Of a stretch of 64,000 nucleotides of DNA, positions 53,225 to 62,198 are shown piece by piece. The first letter of the stretch is position 1; the number at the start of each line of letters is the position of its first letter. Made by a program: the position numbers and the translations under genes. This DNA comes from Aeoliella sp052161615 (GTDB lineage: Bacteria; Planctomycetota; Planctomycetia; Pirellulales; Lacipirellulaceae). The notes beneath the pieces are model-generated. The model did no database searches and was not told the DNA's origin. It was given only the letters and a program-made list of their open reading frames with translations. The stretch spans positions 5,704,001 to 5,768,000 of the forward strand of contig NZ_CP197417.1 of assembly GCF_052161615.1 (NCBI RefSeq), written 5' to 3'.

Positions 53225-53942
53225 GGTCTGGGTAAGAACTTGGATACGGCGAACGCTCGTCGAGCGTCAATCGAAGTTGTGTAGATGGGAAGTGAATCCA
53301 ACCGTTATCAATCTTGCCTTCATTCAGTCGCCGGAAAGAGGGCAGCCATGATGTCGTACTTGCCTGCTGGCACGCAGCGCCGCTGTTGAACATAGCAGGT
53401 ATCGCGTATCCCACTTCACGTAGAGATAAATCTCCAGTGGATAGGGGACAAACGCTTTTGAAGTGACCTATCGACGCGGACAAACTTCTACAACGGCAGC
53501 GGCATCGTGCTACTTGGCAATGCCGGCGAATTGACAATGGAGGCGAATTCAAGCAATTTGGCTAGAGGGCATAGCAGTTTTACCACTAGGCACACATCCA
53601 GATCCGCGACGAAGCGAGATTCGATGCCTATATGCCCGGCACCATGGCAGAAGTCAACCTACCCTAGCATTGAGGGCAGGCGATTTATCGCTGCCGGGGA
53701 GCCTCGCGTTGCACGCCGCCCGCCCATCTGCTCTTGACCGCCAAGGAGACCTGAGAATTTGGCTTGTTCGCCCCCAGCGGTCCTCTGAGCCACCCAGATG
53801 ACGACAAATCCAGCCAGAATTCCCGCTAACCATGCAAAGTTAGCTTTTTGTTAGGCCAATTTCTCCGCGGCCGTACATGAAGACATCGCAGGGGGGAATT
53901 CTCTTTTCCTCGTGACTTTTCTTGAGCGCCGAAGTGGGATTT
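53225..53942. other. Intergenic region without a supported gene
   Basis: These 718 bases precede the sigma-factor gene. Open frames on both strands have no family-like features or ribosome sites. The promoter of the sigma/FecR unit should lie in the last 150 bases; I could not pick out a clear -35/-10 pair. Confidence 0.45.
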
Positions 53943-54485
53943 ATGATCCGCGTGGGAGATAACGACGAACGCATCGAAGATTTCGCCCATTTGCTTTTGG
54001 GCGCAAAACGACGATTGCATGCTTACATCCTCACACTGGTGCCGAATTGGGTGGATGCGGAAGAGGTGGAGCAGAAAACAGCTATCGTCTTGTGGCAGAA
54101 GTTTGATGAGTTTGAGCCGGGTACCAACTTTACTGCTTGGGCCTGTCGAATTGCAAGGCTTCAGATCGCCAATTTCCGGCGTGTGCAAGGCAGAAGCCGC
54201 GTTTGTTTTAACGACGATCTTGTCACGGCCCTCGCTCGGATGCAAGAAGAAGGTTGCCCGACGTTCGAAGCGCGACGCTCGGCACTCGAGCACTGCATCG
54301 AACAGCTTTCGACGGAAGAGTCGGAGCTGATCGATTGCTGCTATGGAACTCAGATCGCCACGGTCAAGGAAGTGGCCAAAAATCGTGGCCAGTCGACCAA
54401 TGCGGTCTATAAGTCCTTGGCCCGTATCCGCAGACGGCTCTTCCTTTGCATTGAGCACCGAGTGTCGGCGGGAGGTGGTCGATGA
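53943..54485 (+). CDS. ECF-like RNA polymerase sigma factor (planctomycete/verrucomicrobial type)
   Basis: This 180-residue sigma-70-family protein has region 2 in LLGAKRRLHAYILTLVPNWV, EEVEQKTAIVLWQKFDEFEP and NFTAWACRIARLQIANFRR. Region 4 is in LEHCIEQLSTEESELIDCCY and VKEVAKNRGQSTNAVYKSLA. The stop overlaps the FecR-like gene start (ATGA), as in the common sigma/FecR pairs of planctomycetes. It probably drives surface-protein genes, possibly the PEP-CTERM paralogues downstream. Confidence 0.9.
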   Translation: MIRVGDNDERIEDFAHLLLGAKRRLHAYILTLVPNWVDAEEVEQKTAIVLWQKFDEFEPGTNFTAWACRIARLQIANFRRVQGRSRVCFNDDLVTALARMQEEGCPTFEARRSALEHCIEQLSTEESELIDCCYGTQIATVKEVAKNRGQSTNAVYKSLARIRRRLFLCIEHRVSAGGGR

Positions 54486-55915
54486 ACTCATTCGACGAAT
54501 TACAACTCCATCGCTTAGCAACTTCGGTGTGTGGTGGTCTTGCAACCGATACCGAGATTCGGGAACTGGATCGCTTGCTATCGGCCAATCCGCAAGCTCG
54601 GGCCATGTACATTGCCTACCTCGACATTCATGCTGCCCTGGCGGAACGCGGTCATGATAGGCGAAAGGTAGAAGTCGGCCACGATGAGAGTCTTCCCGCG
54701 CCAACGGCACTTTCAGTAGCAAGCGATGCAAAGGATGCTCGCCCGCGCCGTGCATTCGCCTCAAGCATTCACGGGCGACTGCTGTGGGGCGGCGCGATTG
54801 CGGCGTCGATGCTGCTTGCGATCACGGTAGTGATAAGCGGTCGTTCGGATGGGGCTCGCGGTTCAGGATCGTCTGTGCCCGACGGGAACATAACTCCATC
54901 CGTGGGAGTGATCCATATGGACGGGGGCACCCTACGCATGAATTTACAGAACGTCGGCACCTTGGTGGTCGATGGTCCAGCTCAGATGGAACTCGAAAGC
55001 CCGATGCGACTGCGGGTGGATCAGGGGCGCGTCAAACTTCGTGTCACCGAAGCGACGGGGCATGGCTTTGTCGTCGCGACTCCGCATGGAGATGTGACCG
55101 ATTTGGGGACCGAGTTTGCGGTGGACGTTGGCGATTTGAACAGCACCAACTTGGTCGTGTTCGACGGCGAAGTCGACCTTTCGATTCCGCGAGCTCCGGG
55201 TGAGGACATCGTTCAGCGTCTGGTGGGAGGTGAAGCCGTGCGTTTTGCCCGAACGGGGCAATTGGACCGCATCATGTCGGTCTTCAGGGGCGGCAGCAGA
55301 TCTTTCATGCCATCGGATCGGCAAGGCATAGGGGGGCTGCCCATCATTGTCAACGTGTCTGACAATCTTCCCTCCGGCGATACGAAGCGATTTTACGAAA
55401 TCGTGCCAGGGGGATTCGATGAGGACAAAGCCTCCTACGTCGATCGTCCCTACGAGTGGAACGGCGTGACCAAGGAGGGGCTACCAAAGTACTTGGTGGG
55501 TGGCGACTACGTTCGGACCTTCAACGGTCATAAGCAGTTGGAATTCCAATTAACCATCGATGTGGCGCGTCCCTGCAATCTGTACGTGCTATGGGACAAT
55601 CGCAACTCGGTCGCCCCCTGGCTGGAAGAATCCTTCGAGAAACTAGACGACACCGTGGGCCTGGATGAATACAGTCATCATGGCCGCCGGCTGAGAGACA
55701 AGGTTGCAGGAATTGGGCCGGGGAATGGAATTAATCGATTCTTCGCGGTTTGGCGAAGGGTTCTAAATCAACCTGGAAAAGTCGTGCTGGGTTCGCTTAC
55801 GGATACCAACATAAAGACTTCTATGTACGGCATTGTCGCCGTTGCCTTGGATGAGAACCCTGTCGAGGCCCACCGCCCAGGTTCTTCCAAAGTCAGTGTC
55901 GTCATGACGCATTAA
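54482..55915 (+). CDS. FecR-family membrane regulator (anti-sigma-like)
   Basis: This 477-residue protein has a cytoplasmic N-terminus (about 1-100) with a LATDTEIRELDRLLSANPQA motif, and one membrane helix (GGAIAASMLLAITVVISG, about 101-118). The FecR domain follows (VDGPAQMELESPMRLRVDQG, ATPHGDVTDLGTEFAVDVGD). The last 200 residues form a separate domain of unknown function (DGFxxxxYVDRPYEW-like; FQLTIDVARPCNLYVLWDNR). It is coupled to the sigma gene by a 4-nt overlap and likely controls its activity from the envelope. Confidence 0.88.
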   Translation: MNSFDELQLHRLATSVCGGLATDTEIRELDRLLSANPQARAMYIAYLDIHAALAERGHDRRKVEVGHDESLPAPTALSVASDAKDARPRRAFASSIHGRLLWGGAIAASMLLAITVVISGRSDGARGSGSSVPDGNITPSVGVIHMDGGTLRMNLQNVGTLVVDGPAQMELESPMRLRVDQGRVKLRVTEATGHGFVVATPHGDVTDLGTEFAVDVGDLNSTNLVVFDGEVDLSIPRAPGEDIVQRLVGGEAVRFARTGQLDRIMSVFRGGSRSFMPSDRQGIGGLPIIVNVSDNLPSGDTKRFYEIVPGGFDEDKASYVDRPYEWNGVTKEGLPKYLVGGDYVRTFNGHKQLEFQLTIDVARPCNLYVLWDNRNSVAPWLEESFEKLDDTVGLDEYSHHGRRLRDKVAGIGPGNGINRFFAVWRRVLNQPGKVVLGSLTDTNIKTSMYGIVAVALDENPVEAHRPGSSKVSVVMTH

Positions 55916-56060
55916 GCGTCCACCACTGTTCTTCCTATTTCGGTGTTTCTCCGCTGCTGGATGACTCGCGTACCTTCAAGCATCTTCGGCGGTAGATGCG
56001 ATGGACTGTCTTATCGGTGAGTACACTTCGTGGTTCTGACTACATGATTGGAGCGGACTA

Positions 56061-56897
56061 ATGAGACGAATCTGTTTGTTTTGTGCAGTGGCAACCTTCG
56101 TGGTTGCAATCGGCCAGTCGGCGTCCGCAGCGACGATCTCGGTGCTGCCTCCACTTCCATTGAACCGCATCTCGGACAATATGCCGACTTACATTAGCAC
56201 GACAGCCGATCCAGCTACCTATACAAAGCCTGACAATTTGCTAATCGACTTCCTGCGTACCGAAGACCCGAGAGATCTGGACACTCGCGGCGTCAACAAT
56301 CCGCGGAACAATGGGCACTCATTTACGATTAACACCGCAGAGTTTCCTTATGGCATCGACCTCAACGCAATTGCCTTCAATTTCGAGGGGCGGGGTAGTG
56401 CAGCCACCCCCGCGGACACGTTTGCCGTCCGAGTCTTTAGAGTTGCAAGCGGCAATGCCTTCGCCAATCTGGTGGAACCAGCGCCCGCCGATGTTTTGGC
56501 TTCTGGAACGGGCCTCGCATTACCCACTTCCACGGAGCTTGGTGTAACTCTCCCTGCCGCTAACACCAATGCCAATGCGAACAGTAGGGCATCAGCGACC
56601 GCTATGCTGGGCTTCGACGTTGCTCTGCACCTGGAGCCGGGGGTATATGGCTTTCAGTTTACGCCAGACTGGAATGGCCAGACGGCGGCCTATACCGCCT
56701 TCGCGTTGAATCGAAGCCCGGTTGCGAATGCGGGCGGAATTCGCTGGGAGAGTGGCACTGCGGGTGGCGCTACCCCCAATGCCAGTTCGAGCTACGCGTT
56801 TGGCCTAGTTGGTACCGTGGCAGTCCCCGAACCAGCATCGGTAATGCTACTTGCAATGGCGGGCGTGTCTCTCGCCCTGCTTCGGCGCAGGAAATAA
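56061..56897 (+). CDS. PEP-CTERM protein, paralogue 1 of a tandem family
   Basis: This 278-residue secreted protein has a signal peptide (RICLFCAVATFVVAIGQSAS) and a C-terminal VPEPASVMLLAMAGVSLALL followed by RRRK. The body has the block DPATYTKPDNLLIDFLRTED, NNPRNNGHSFTIN, LNAIAFNFEGRG, VFRVASGNAFANLVEP, and HLEPGVYGFQF. The same block occurs twice more in the next frame (57191-60142). No enzyme motif is visible. It is the first structural gene after the sigma/FecR pair. Confidence 0.85.
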   Translation: MRRICLFCAVATFVVAIGQSASAATISVLPPLPLNRISDNMPTYISTTADPATYTKPDNLLIDFLRTEDPRDLDTRGVNNPRNNGHSFTINTAEFPYGIDLNAIAFNFEGRGSAATPADTFAVRVFRVASGNAFANLVEPAPADVLASGTGLALPTSTELGVTLPAANTNANANSRASATAMLGFDVALHLEPGVYGFQFTPDWNGQTAAYTAFALNRSPVANAGGIRWESGTAGGATPNASSSYAFGLVGTVAVPEPASVMLLAMAGVSLALLRRRK

Positions 56898-57190
56898 TTC
56901 GAATGTAGATACCTTTCGCGGCAAGTTGCCACTGGGGCAACTTGCCGCTGTTCAACATCGTTGGTTTGGTTCATAGAGCGACAGCTTCAGTTTCATGGTT
57001 ACCGAGGAACATTGGTCATGCAGGTGACGCGAGATTGGAAGGTTGAGTATCTCCGCGGCATTACTGCTACACCACTGTCCATTCACGTGGATGAGTAATT
57101 AGAGTTGGGGCATCTTTAGGCGGCAGATACAGTTGTCTGTCCGATCGGTAATTCGGTTTCAAATTCCGACAGCATAATTGGAGAGTACTG

Positions 57191-60142
57191 ATGAGGCGAC
57201 GACACTGCCTACCTTGCATAGCAGCAGCCTTCCTGGCTTTGTGCGGCTGGACGATCACGGCATCTGCGGAAACGGTTAGCGTAAGGACGCCGCTTCCGAT
57301 GAGTTCGGGCGGTACGCCGACATACGTTAGCACTACGGCCGCACCAGCTACCTACACAAAGCCTGTAAATTTGCTGGTCGACTTCCTGCGTACGGAAGAC
57401 CCGAGAACTATTGATACACGGGGCGTTAATCAGGGGCGGGATAATGGCCACTCGTTTACGATTAACGCCGCGGAGTTTTCTTCGGGCATCTACCTGAATG
57501 CAATTGCGTTCAATTTCGAGGGGCGGGGTAATGCAGCCACTCCCGAGGACACGTTTGACTTTCGAGTCTTTCGAATTGCAAGCGGTAATGCCTTCGCCAA
57601 TCTGGTGGAACCCTCCACCAGCGATATCCTCGCGTCCGCGACGGGGCTCAAACTACCTACCGCTGCCCAGCTTGGTGTTACATTGCCTACCAGTGGTACC
57701 AATGTCAACGCGAACAGTAGAGGGGCCGGGACCGCCATCTTGGACCTTAGCGCTCCGATCCACTTGGAGCCGGGGGTATATGGTTTTCAATTCTTGCCAA
57801 AGTGGACAAGTTCGACGCCGGCCGATACCGCCTTTCAATTGAATCGTAGCCCGACGGCGAATGCCGGCGGAATTCGATGGGAAAGTGGCATTGCGGGTGG
57901 CGCTGCCCCCAATGCCAATTCGAGCTATGCCTTTGGCTTGGTTGGCTCTGAATCACCGCTGCAATTCAAAGTGGATCGAACAAGCGGATCTATTTCGCTG
58001 GTCAACAATGGCACATCCGCTTCCCCCACAATCGTGGGTTATGAAATCACCTCGACACTTGGAGCGCTCGATCGGGCTGCTTGGAAGAGCATCGCGGACA
58101 ATTACGACGCGAGCCCCGGGGGCCCTGGTCAGATCGACTCTATTGGCCAGTGGGAGATTCTCCCCGAAGTCGTGCCCTATACCGAATTCTCGGAGTTCGT
58201 TTTTGAAGATGCCATGAGCGGCGGCGTTCTGGCTGGTAAGCAGCAGTTGGTATTAGGAACTGCGGGTGCGTGGATCGCGACGTCGAATGAATCCGACTTG
58301 CTGGCCACTATCACACTGGAAGGTGGCGAGCAGCTTTCCGTACCGATTTTTTATACGGGCAACGGAGGCAGTTCGCTTAGCATTATTGATCTGGACGCCG
58401 ATGGCGGGCTTCCTGACGCGGCCGATTGGGTCACTTTTCGGGACAATTTTCGTTCCGACATCAGCCTCCTTACCGACGCGCAGGCCATGCGGGCCGGTGA
58501 CCTGGATGGCGACCTGGATATCGACTTGAAGGATTTCCGGCTATTCCGCAATCACTGGGAGGCCGCTCACGGCTTGGGTTCTTTTGCCACGCTTTTGGGG
58601 AATCCAATCGCCGTGCCCGAGGTGCCTTCGAGCGTCACTGTTGCGTTGTTGCTCGTGATGGGTTGTCTGTGGCGATTTCGTGGTACTCGTTTATCGGAAA
58701 TAACTTTCATGCGAGCGAATCTAGCATCACGTGTCGCAGTCACCTTAGGAATGTTGCTCCTGGTTCCAGGATGGGCGTCCGCGGTAACGGTTACCACACT
58801 TCCGCTGAAAACCGCGGGTGGTGCCGAGACCTACGTTACCACGACGACCGAGCCAGCGACCTTTTCCAAGCCCGACAATTTGGTAGTCGACTTTCTGGTG
58901 GAGGGGGACCCAAGACCTCTGGCGAGTCGGGGCGTGAATAGTGCGCGGAATAATGGGCACTCGTTTACGATCAACGCCGAGGACTTGGCTTATGGCATAA
59001 GCCTCGACGCAATCGCGTTCAATTTCGAGATGCGGGGTAATGGAGCCACTCCCGACACGTTTGACTTCCGAGTTTTTCGCGTTGCAAGCGGTAATGCCTT
59101 CGCAAACCTTGTAGAACCTGCGCCCGCCGATGTCCTCGTGTCTGCCACGGGCCTCCGACTGCCCACTGCTGCCGAGCTGGGTGTTGCCAATCCTTCCAAT
59201 GACAACAATGGCGCGTCAGGGACTGCCCTCGTGAACTTCGACACGGCGCTGATGCTACAGCCGGGTGTCTACGGTTTTCAATTCTTCCCTGGCTGGGATG
59301 ACCAGACGCCGGACTTTTCCAGCTTCAATATAATGCGAGGTCCCGGTGCCAATCCCGATGGTACCCGATGGGAAGCAGGCGTCGCGGGTACAGGATCCAG
59401 TGCTACTTACGCGTTTGGATTGGTGGGCACTGACCTGACACCCATGTCGGTCCGTCCACAAGTGCAAGTGAACACAGCCACGGGCGAAATCAGCTTGCTC
59501 AACCCTGCAGGGAGTAACAAGGAGATCACCCTGGCAGGTTACGAGCTCGTTAGCCCGGGTAATCGCTTGCTCGACACGTGGGAGGGGTTAGCCGTCAGTG
59601 CCGCGGCCGACGCAATCGGTGCCGGCGAGGGTCAAAAGTGGGAACAGGCCGGCGAGTCGAATTCCGCACTGCTATCGGAGCTATTTCTCGCTGGTAGCTC
59701 GACCATCGCCCCGGGGAGCGCGCTATCGCTGGGCACCGCCTACCTGACGGGTGCTCAGGACTCCGGAATGACGTTTACTTATTACAACCCGATCCTGGAC
59801 ATGGATCTAACACTGCCGGTGCAGTTCATCGGCGGGACCGGTGTAGTGCAAGGCGACTTCAACAACGACGGCCTTGTGAACCTGGCCGATTACACAGTGT
59901 GGCGAGACAACCTGGGTGGCAACGAATCGGTGCTGAATGGCAACGGTTCGGGCAATGCCACGGTGGGCAGTGAGGACTACGACCTCTGGAAAGCACACTT
60001 CGGCATGGGCAGTGGCGGGCCGCTCGGTGCGTCTCACTCGACGAACGTGCCGGAGCCGCGGGCAGCGTTGCTTTTGGGGGTCATTGTGACAGGCCTCGCC
60101 GCGTTGCGGCGGCGAGGCCTGATCACGATATCGCGTGAGTAA
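57191..60142 (+). CDS. Apparent fusion of two PEP-CTERM paralogues with an internal signal peptide
   Basis: This is one uninterrupted 983-codon frame with two units. Unit 1 (about 1-500) has a signal peptide, the paralogue block, a dockerin-like stretch (DADGGLPDAADWVTFRDNF, GDLDGDLDIDLKDFRLFRNH) and a degenerate PEP-CTERM tail (VPEVPSSVTVALLLVMGCLW then RFRGTR). It runs without a stop into unit 2 (from Met at 58709), which begins with a new signal peptide (ASRVAVTLGMLLLVPGWASA). Unit 2 repeats the block, has GDFNNDGLVNLADYTVWRDN, and ends VPEPRAALLLGVIVTGLAAL and RRR. A TAA lies in another frame just before 58709, so a lost stop or an indel is possible. Confidence 0.75.
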   Translation: MRRRHCLPCIAAAFLALCGWTITASAETVSVRTPLPMSSGGTPTYVSTTAAPATYTKPVNLLVDFLRTEDPRTIDTRGVNQGRDNGHSFTINAAEFSSGIYLNAIAFNFEGRGNAATPEDTFDFRVFRIASGNAFANLVEPSTSDILASATGLKLPTAAQLGVTLPTSGTNVNANSRGAGTAILDLSAPIHLEPGVYGFQFLPKWTSSTPADTAFQLNRSPTANAGGIRWESGIAGGAAPNANSSYAFGLVGSESPLQFKVDRTSGSISLVNNGTSASPTIVGYEITSTLGALDRAAWKSIADNYDASPGGPGQIDSIGQWEILPEVVPYTEFSEFVFEDAMSGGVLAGKQQLVLGTAGAWIATSNESDLLATITLEGGEQLSVPIFYTGNGGSSLSIIDLDADGGLPDAADWVTFRDNFRSDISLLTDAQAMRAGDLDGDLDIDLKDFRLFRNHWEAAHGLGSFATLLGNPIAVPEVPSSVTVALLLVMGCLWRFRGTRLSEITFMRANLASRVAVTLGMLLLVPGWASAVTVTTLPLKTAGGAETYVTTTTEPATFSKPDNLVVDFLVEGDPRPLASRGVNSARNNGHSFTINAEDLAYGISLDAIAFNFEMRGNGATPDTFDFRVFRVASGNAFANLVEPAPADVLVSATGLRLPTAAELGVANPSNDNNGASGTALVNFDTALMLQPGVYGFQFFPGWDDQTPDFSSFNIMRGPGANPDGTRWEAGVAGTGSSATYAFGLVGTDLTPMSVRPQVQVNTATGEISLLNPAGSNKEITLAGYELVSPGNRLLDTWEGLAVSAAADAIGAGEGQKWEQAGESNSALLSELFLAGSSTIAPGSALSLGTAYLTGAQDSGMTFTYYNPILDMDLTLPVQFIGGTGVVQGDFNNDGLVNLADYTVWRDNLGGNESVLNGNGSGNATVGSEDYDLWKAHFGMGSGGPLGASHSTNVPEPRAALLLGVIVTGLAALRRRGLITISRE

Positions 60143-60232
60143 TGGTGACTACCTCAACGGAAGCCGGCGAACGGAGAGCGCAACCTCTTCGATACCGGAA
60201 CTCATGGCGGTTCGTATCAGGAGTACAGTACG

Positions 60233-61225
60233 ATGACTAAACCCCAATCCCTCCGCCATCAAAGCGGATTTACGCTCGTGGAACTGCTGGTGGTGATCGC
60301 CATCATTGGTATTTTAGTGGCCCTGCTCTTGCCCGCCGTTCAGGCTGCTCGAGAAGCAGCCCGGCGCACGCAGTGCCTCAACAACGTGAAGCAGCTTTCG
60401 CTTGGCTGCCATATGCACGCGGATACTCATAAACGCTTTCCTTCCTCGGCCAACGGGGCGGGTGCGTCGTATATCGCGCAAATCTTGCCCTCCATTGAGC
60501 AAGGGAACGTCTTCGACATGATCGACACGACCTACGCCGCTGGTGGACCTAATAACGCGCAGTATCCAAATCAGGAAGCCGGTTGGGGAAGGGCCTTGCC
60601 GATGAGTCGTTGCCCTTCAAGATCGCTTGACCCTTGTACGATCAGTCCGCGTGGTGCCAGCCCGGCGATTACGGTGGACGAAAGCGACTGGCTCAACCAT
60701 TACTACGCGGTCATGGGACCCAAGGTCAGTTGCCCATTTAAGACGAGCGACAGCCCCTACAACTACAGCGTCATGATCTTCTCAGGTTCCAATGCCTGCA
60801 GAAACGGTGGGGTGGCGAATCGAGGCATCATCTACCCGCAATCGACGACGCGATTCAAAGACATAACCGATGGCACGTCACAGACCTTGCTACTCGGTGA
60901 AGTCTCTTGGGACATTCCACAATCATCGCGAGTTTGGGTAATCGGATCCCTTTCTAGCCTCGACCCCAACAATGGCTCTCAGAAGTATCAAGATTACTGG
61001 GCATCCTATGGTGGCCGAAACGTCCATGTTCCAATCAATTTCGGCACAACGCCCGGTGCCGGTGCGCCGGAGCGAACCGATGTGGCCTTCGGCAGTCTCC
61101 ATCCAGGCGGGGCTACTTTCGCGATGGCCGATGGGTCTAGCCGATTCATCACCGAAAACATCGAGCTAGCGACGCTGCAAGGCCTGGCAAGCCGGGGTGA
61201 AGGCGAAGTTGTGGTCGATTATTAG
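60233..61225 (+). CDS. DUF1559 prepilin-like protein with type IV pilin N-terminus
   Basis: This 330-residue protein is of the abundant planctomycete DUF1559 class. The prepilin peptidase site and hydrophobic helix are clear (SGFTLVELLVVIAIIGILVA), followed by LLPAVQAAREAARRTQCLNN. The body has the family blocks DITDGTSQTLLLGE and FGSLHPGGATFAMADGSSRF. It starts 91 nt after the fused PEP-CTERM frame and precedes the lipoprotein gene by 45 nt; DUF1559 and small lipoprotein genes are often paired. A pseudopilin-like surface or secretion role is supposed. Confidence 0.93.
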   Translation: MTKPQSLRHQSGFTLVELLVVIAIIGILVALLLPAVQAAREAARRTQCLNNVKQLSLGCHMHADTHKRFPSSANGAGASYIAQILPSIEQGNVFDMIDTTYAAGGPNNAQYPNQEAGWGRALPMSRCPSRSLDPCTISPRGASPAITVDESDWLNHYYAVMGPKVSCPFKTSDSPYNYSVMIFSGSNACRNGGVANRGIIYPQSTTRFKDITDGTSQTLLLGEVSWDIPQSSRVWVIGSLSSLDPNNGSQKYQDYWASYGGRNVHVPINFGTTPGAGAPERTDVAFGSLHPGGATFAMADGSSRFITENIELATLQGLASRGEGEVVVDY

Positions 61226-61269
61226 TCTTTCTACACCCGGCACGACTAACGTAACTCGTTGAATTCAAC

Positions 61270-61701
61270 ATGAGAACTCGCGCGCGTATGAACCTACTGC
61301 GAAACCTGTGCTTGATTGCCGTTTGCATTGTGGGACTTGCCGGCTGTAGACCAAGCTATCAGCTCGATATTGCCCCGGCTCACGGTACTGTAACTCTCGA
61401 TGGCAAACCACTTTCCGCGGGCAGTGTGCTGTTGATGCCGGCGAAAGGCCGGGGAGCAAGTGCTCCCTTGGCTCGTGATGGCACGTTTGTCCTCACGACC
61501 TACAACCCGGGAGACGGTGCCATACTAGGCAAGCACAAGGTGATAGTGCTACCGCTGCAAAGCGACTCGGAAAGCGATGAGCTTCCGGCTGGTTACGTTG
61601 ACGTACCCGGGCGCTATCGAAACGCCACCACCTCGGGCATTGAGGTCGAAGTCGTATCCGGAAAGGATAACGTCTTTGACTTCCAACTCGAAAGCAAATA
61701 G
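61270..61701 (+). CDS. Small lipoprotein with carboxypeptidase-regulatory-like (transthyretin) fold
   Basis: This 143-residue protein has a lipobox at LIAVCIVGLAGC. It then has a single beta-sandwich of the type common in planctomycetes: APAHGTVTLDGKPLSAGSVL, GTFVLTTYNPGDGAILGKHK, and PGRYRNATTSGIEVEVVSGK. It is paired with the upstream DUF1559 gene. The start could also be the Met at 61288. The function is unknown; attachment to the periplasmic or outer membrane is likely. Confidence 0.85.
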   Translation: MRTRARMNLLRNLCLIAVCIVGLAGCRPSYQLDIAPAHGTVTLDGKPLSAGSVLLMPAKGRGASAPLARDGTFVLTTYNPGDGAILGKHKVIVLPLQSDSESDELPAGYVDVPGRYRNATTSGIEVEVVSGKDNVFDFQLESK

Positions 61702-62198
61702 CGATCATGCTCCACGCAGTTGGCCGAGGTAAGTCGACCTATTTTTTCTGGCATGTGATCCGGATCATTGAACTTTGCCACCATAAGGCTGCAATGGATT
61801 CCGAAGCAACCCGCCATGTCGGGGGCCACTAATCGGAATAGAAGTCTATCATCAACTTGATATATACCGGATTGCTGGCCGTGCACTGCGTGAGAACTTC
61901 GTCCACCGATAGCATCGAGTCATTCTCCAGCGGTAGCGTATGTGCACATGCGAGAAGCGGGGTAGATTTGCCCGTCTCGCGAGCGATTGCCCTGGGACTA
62001 CCTTGCAGAGGTAATTCAATATTCTCTAATCGGGTGGCAGGGAGAGTATCTTCGAGAAACGCCGGTCTGTTGAGGCTGAATTCCCGTTAGGCGTACATAA
62101 AGCCGTTGGGAATGTTCCCCCGTTGAGCCATTGAGGATTCTTCTCATTGGCCTTGCGAGCCCTCCTGTCTTCCCACCCTTCTGCCCCCTCCGTTGCGC
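61702..62198. other. Intergenic region without a supported gene
   Basis: These 497 bases have only short, unsupported frames. The 12-bp palindrome TGATCCGGATCA lies at about 61757-61768. Confidence 0.45.
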
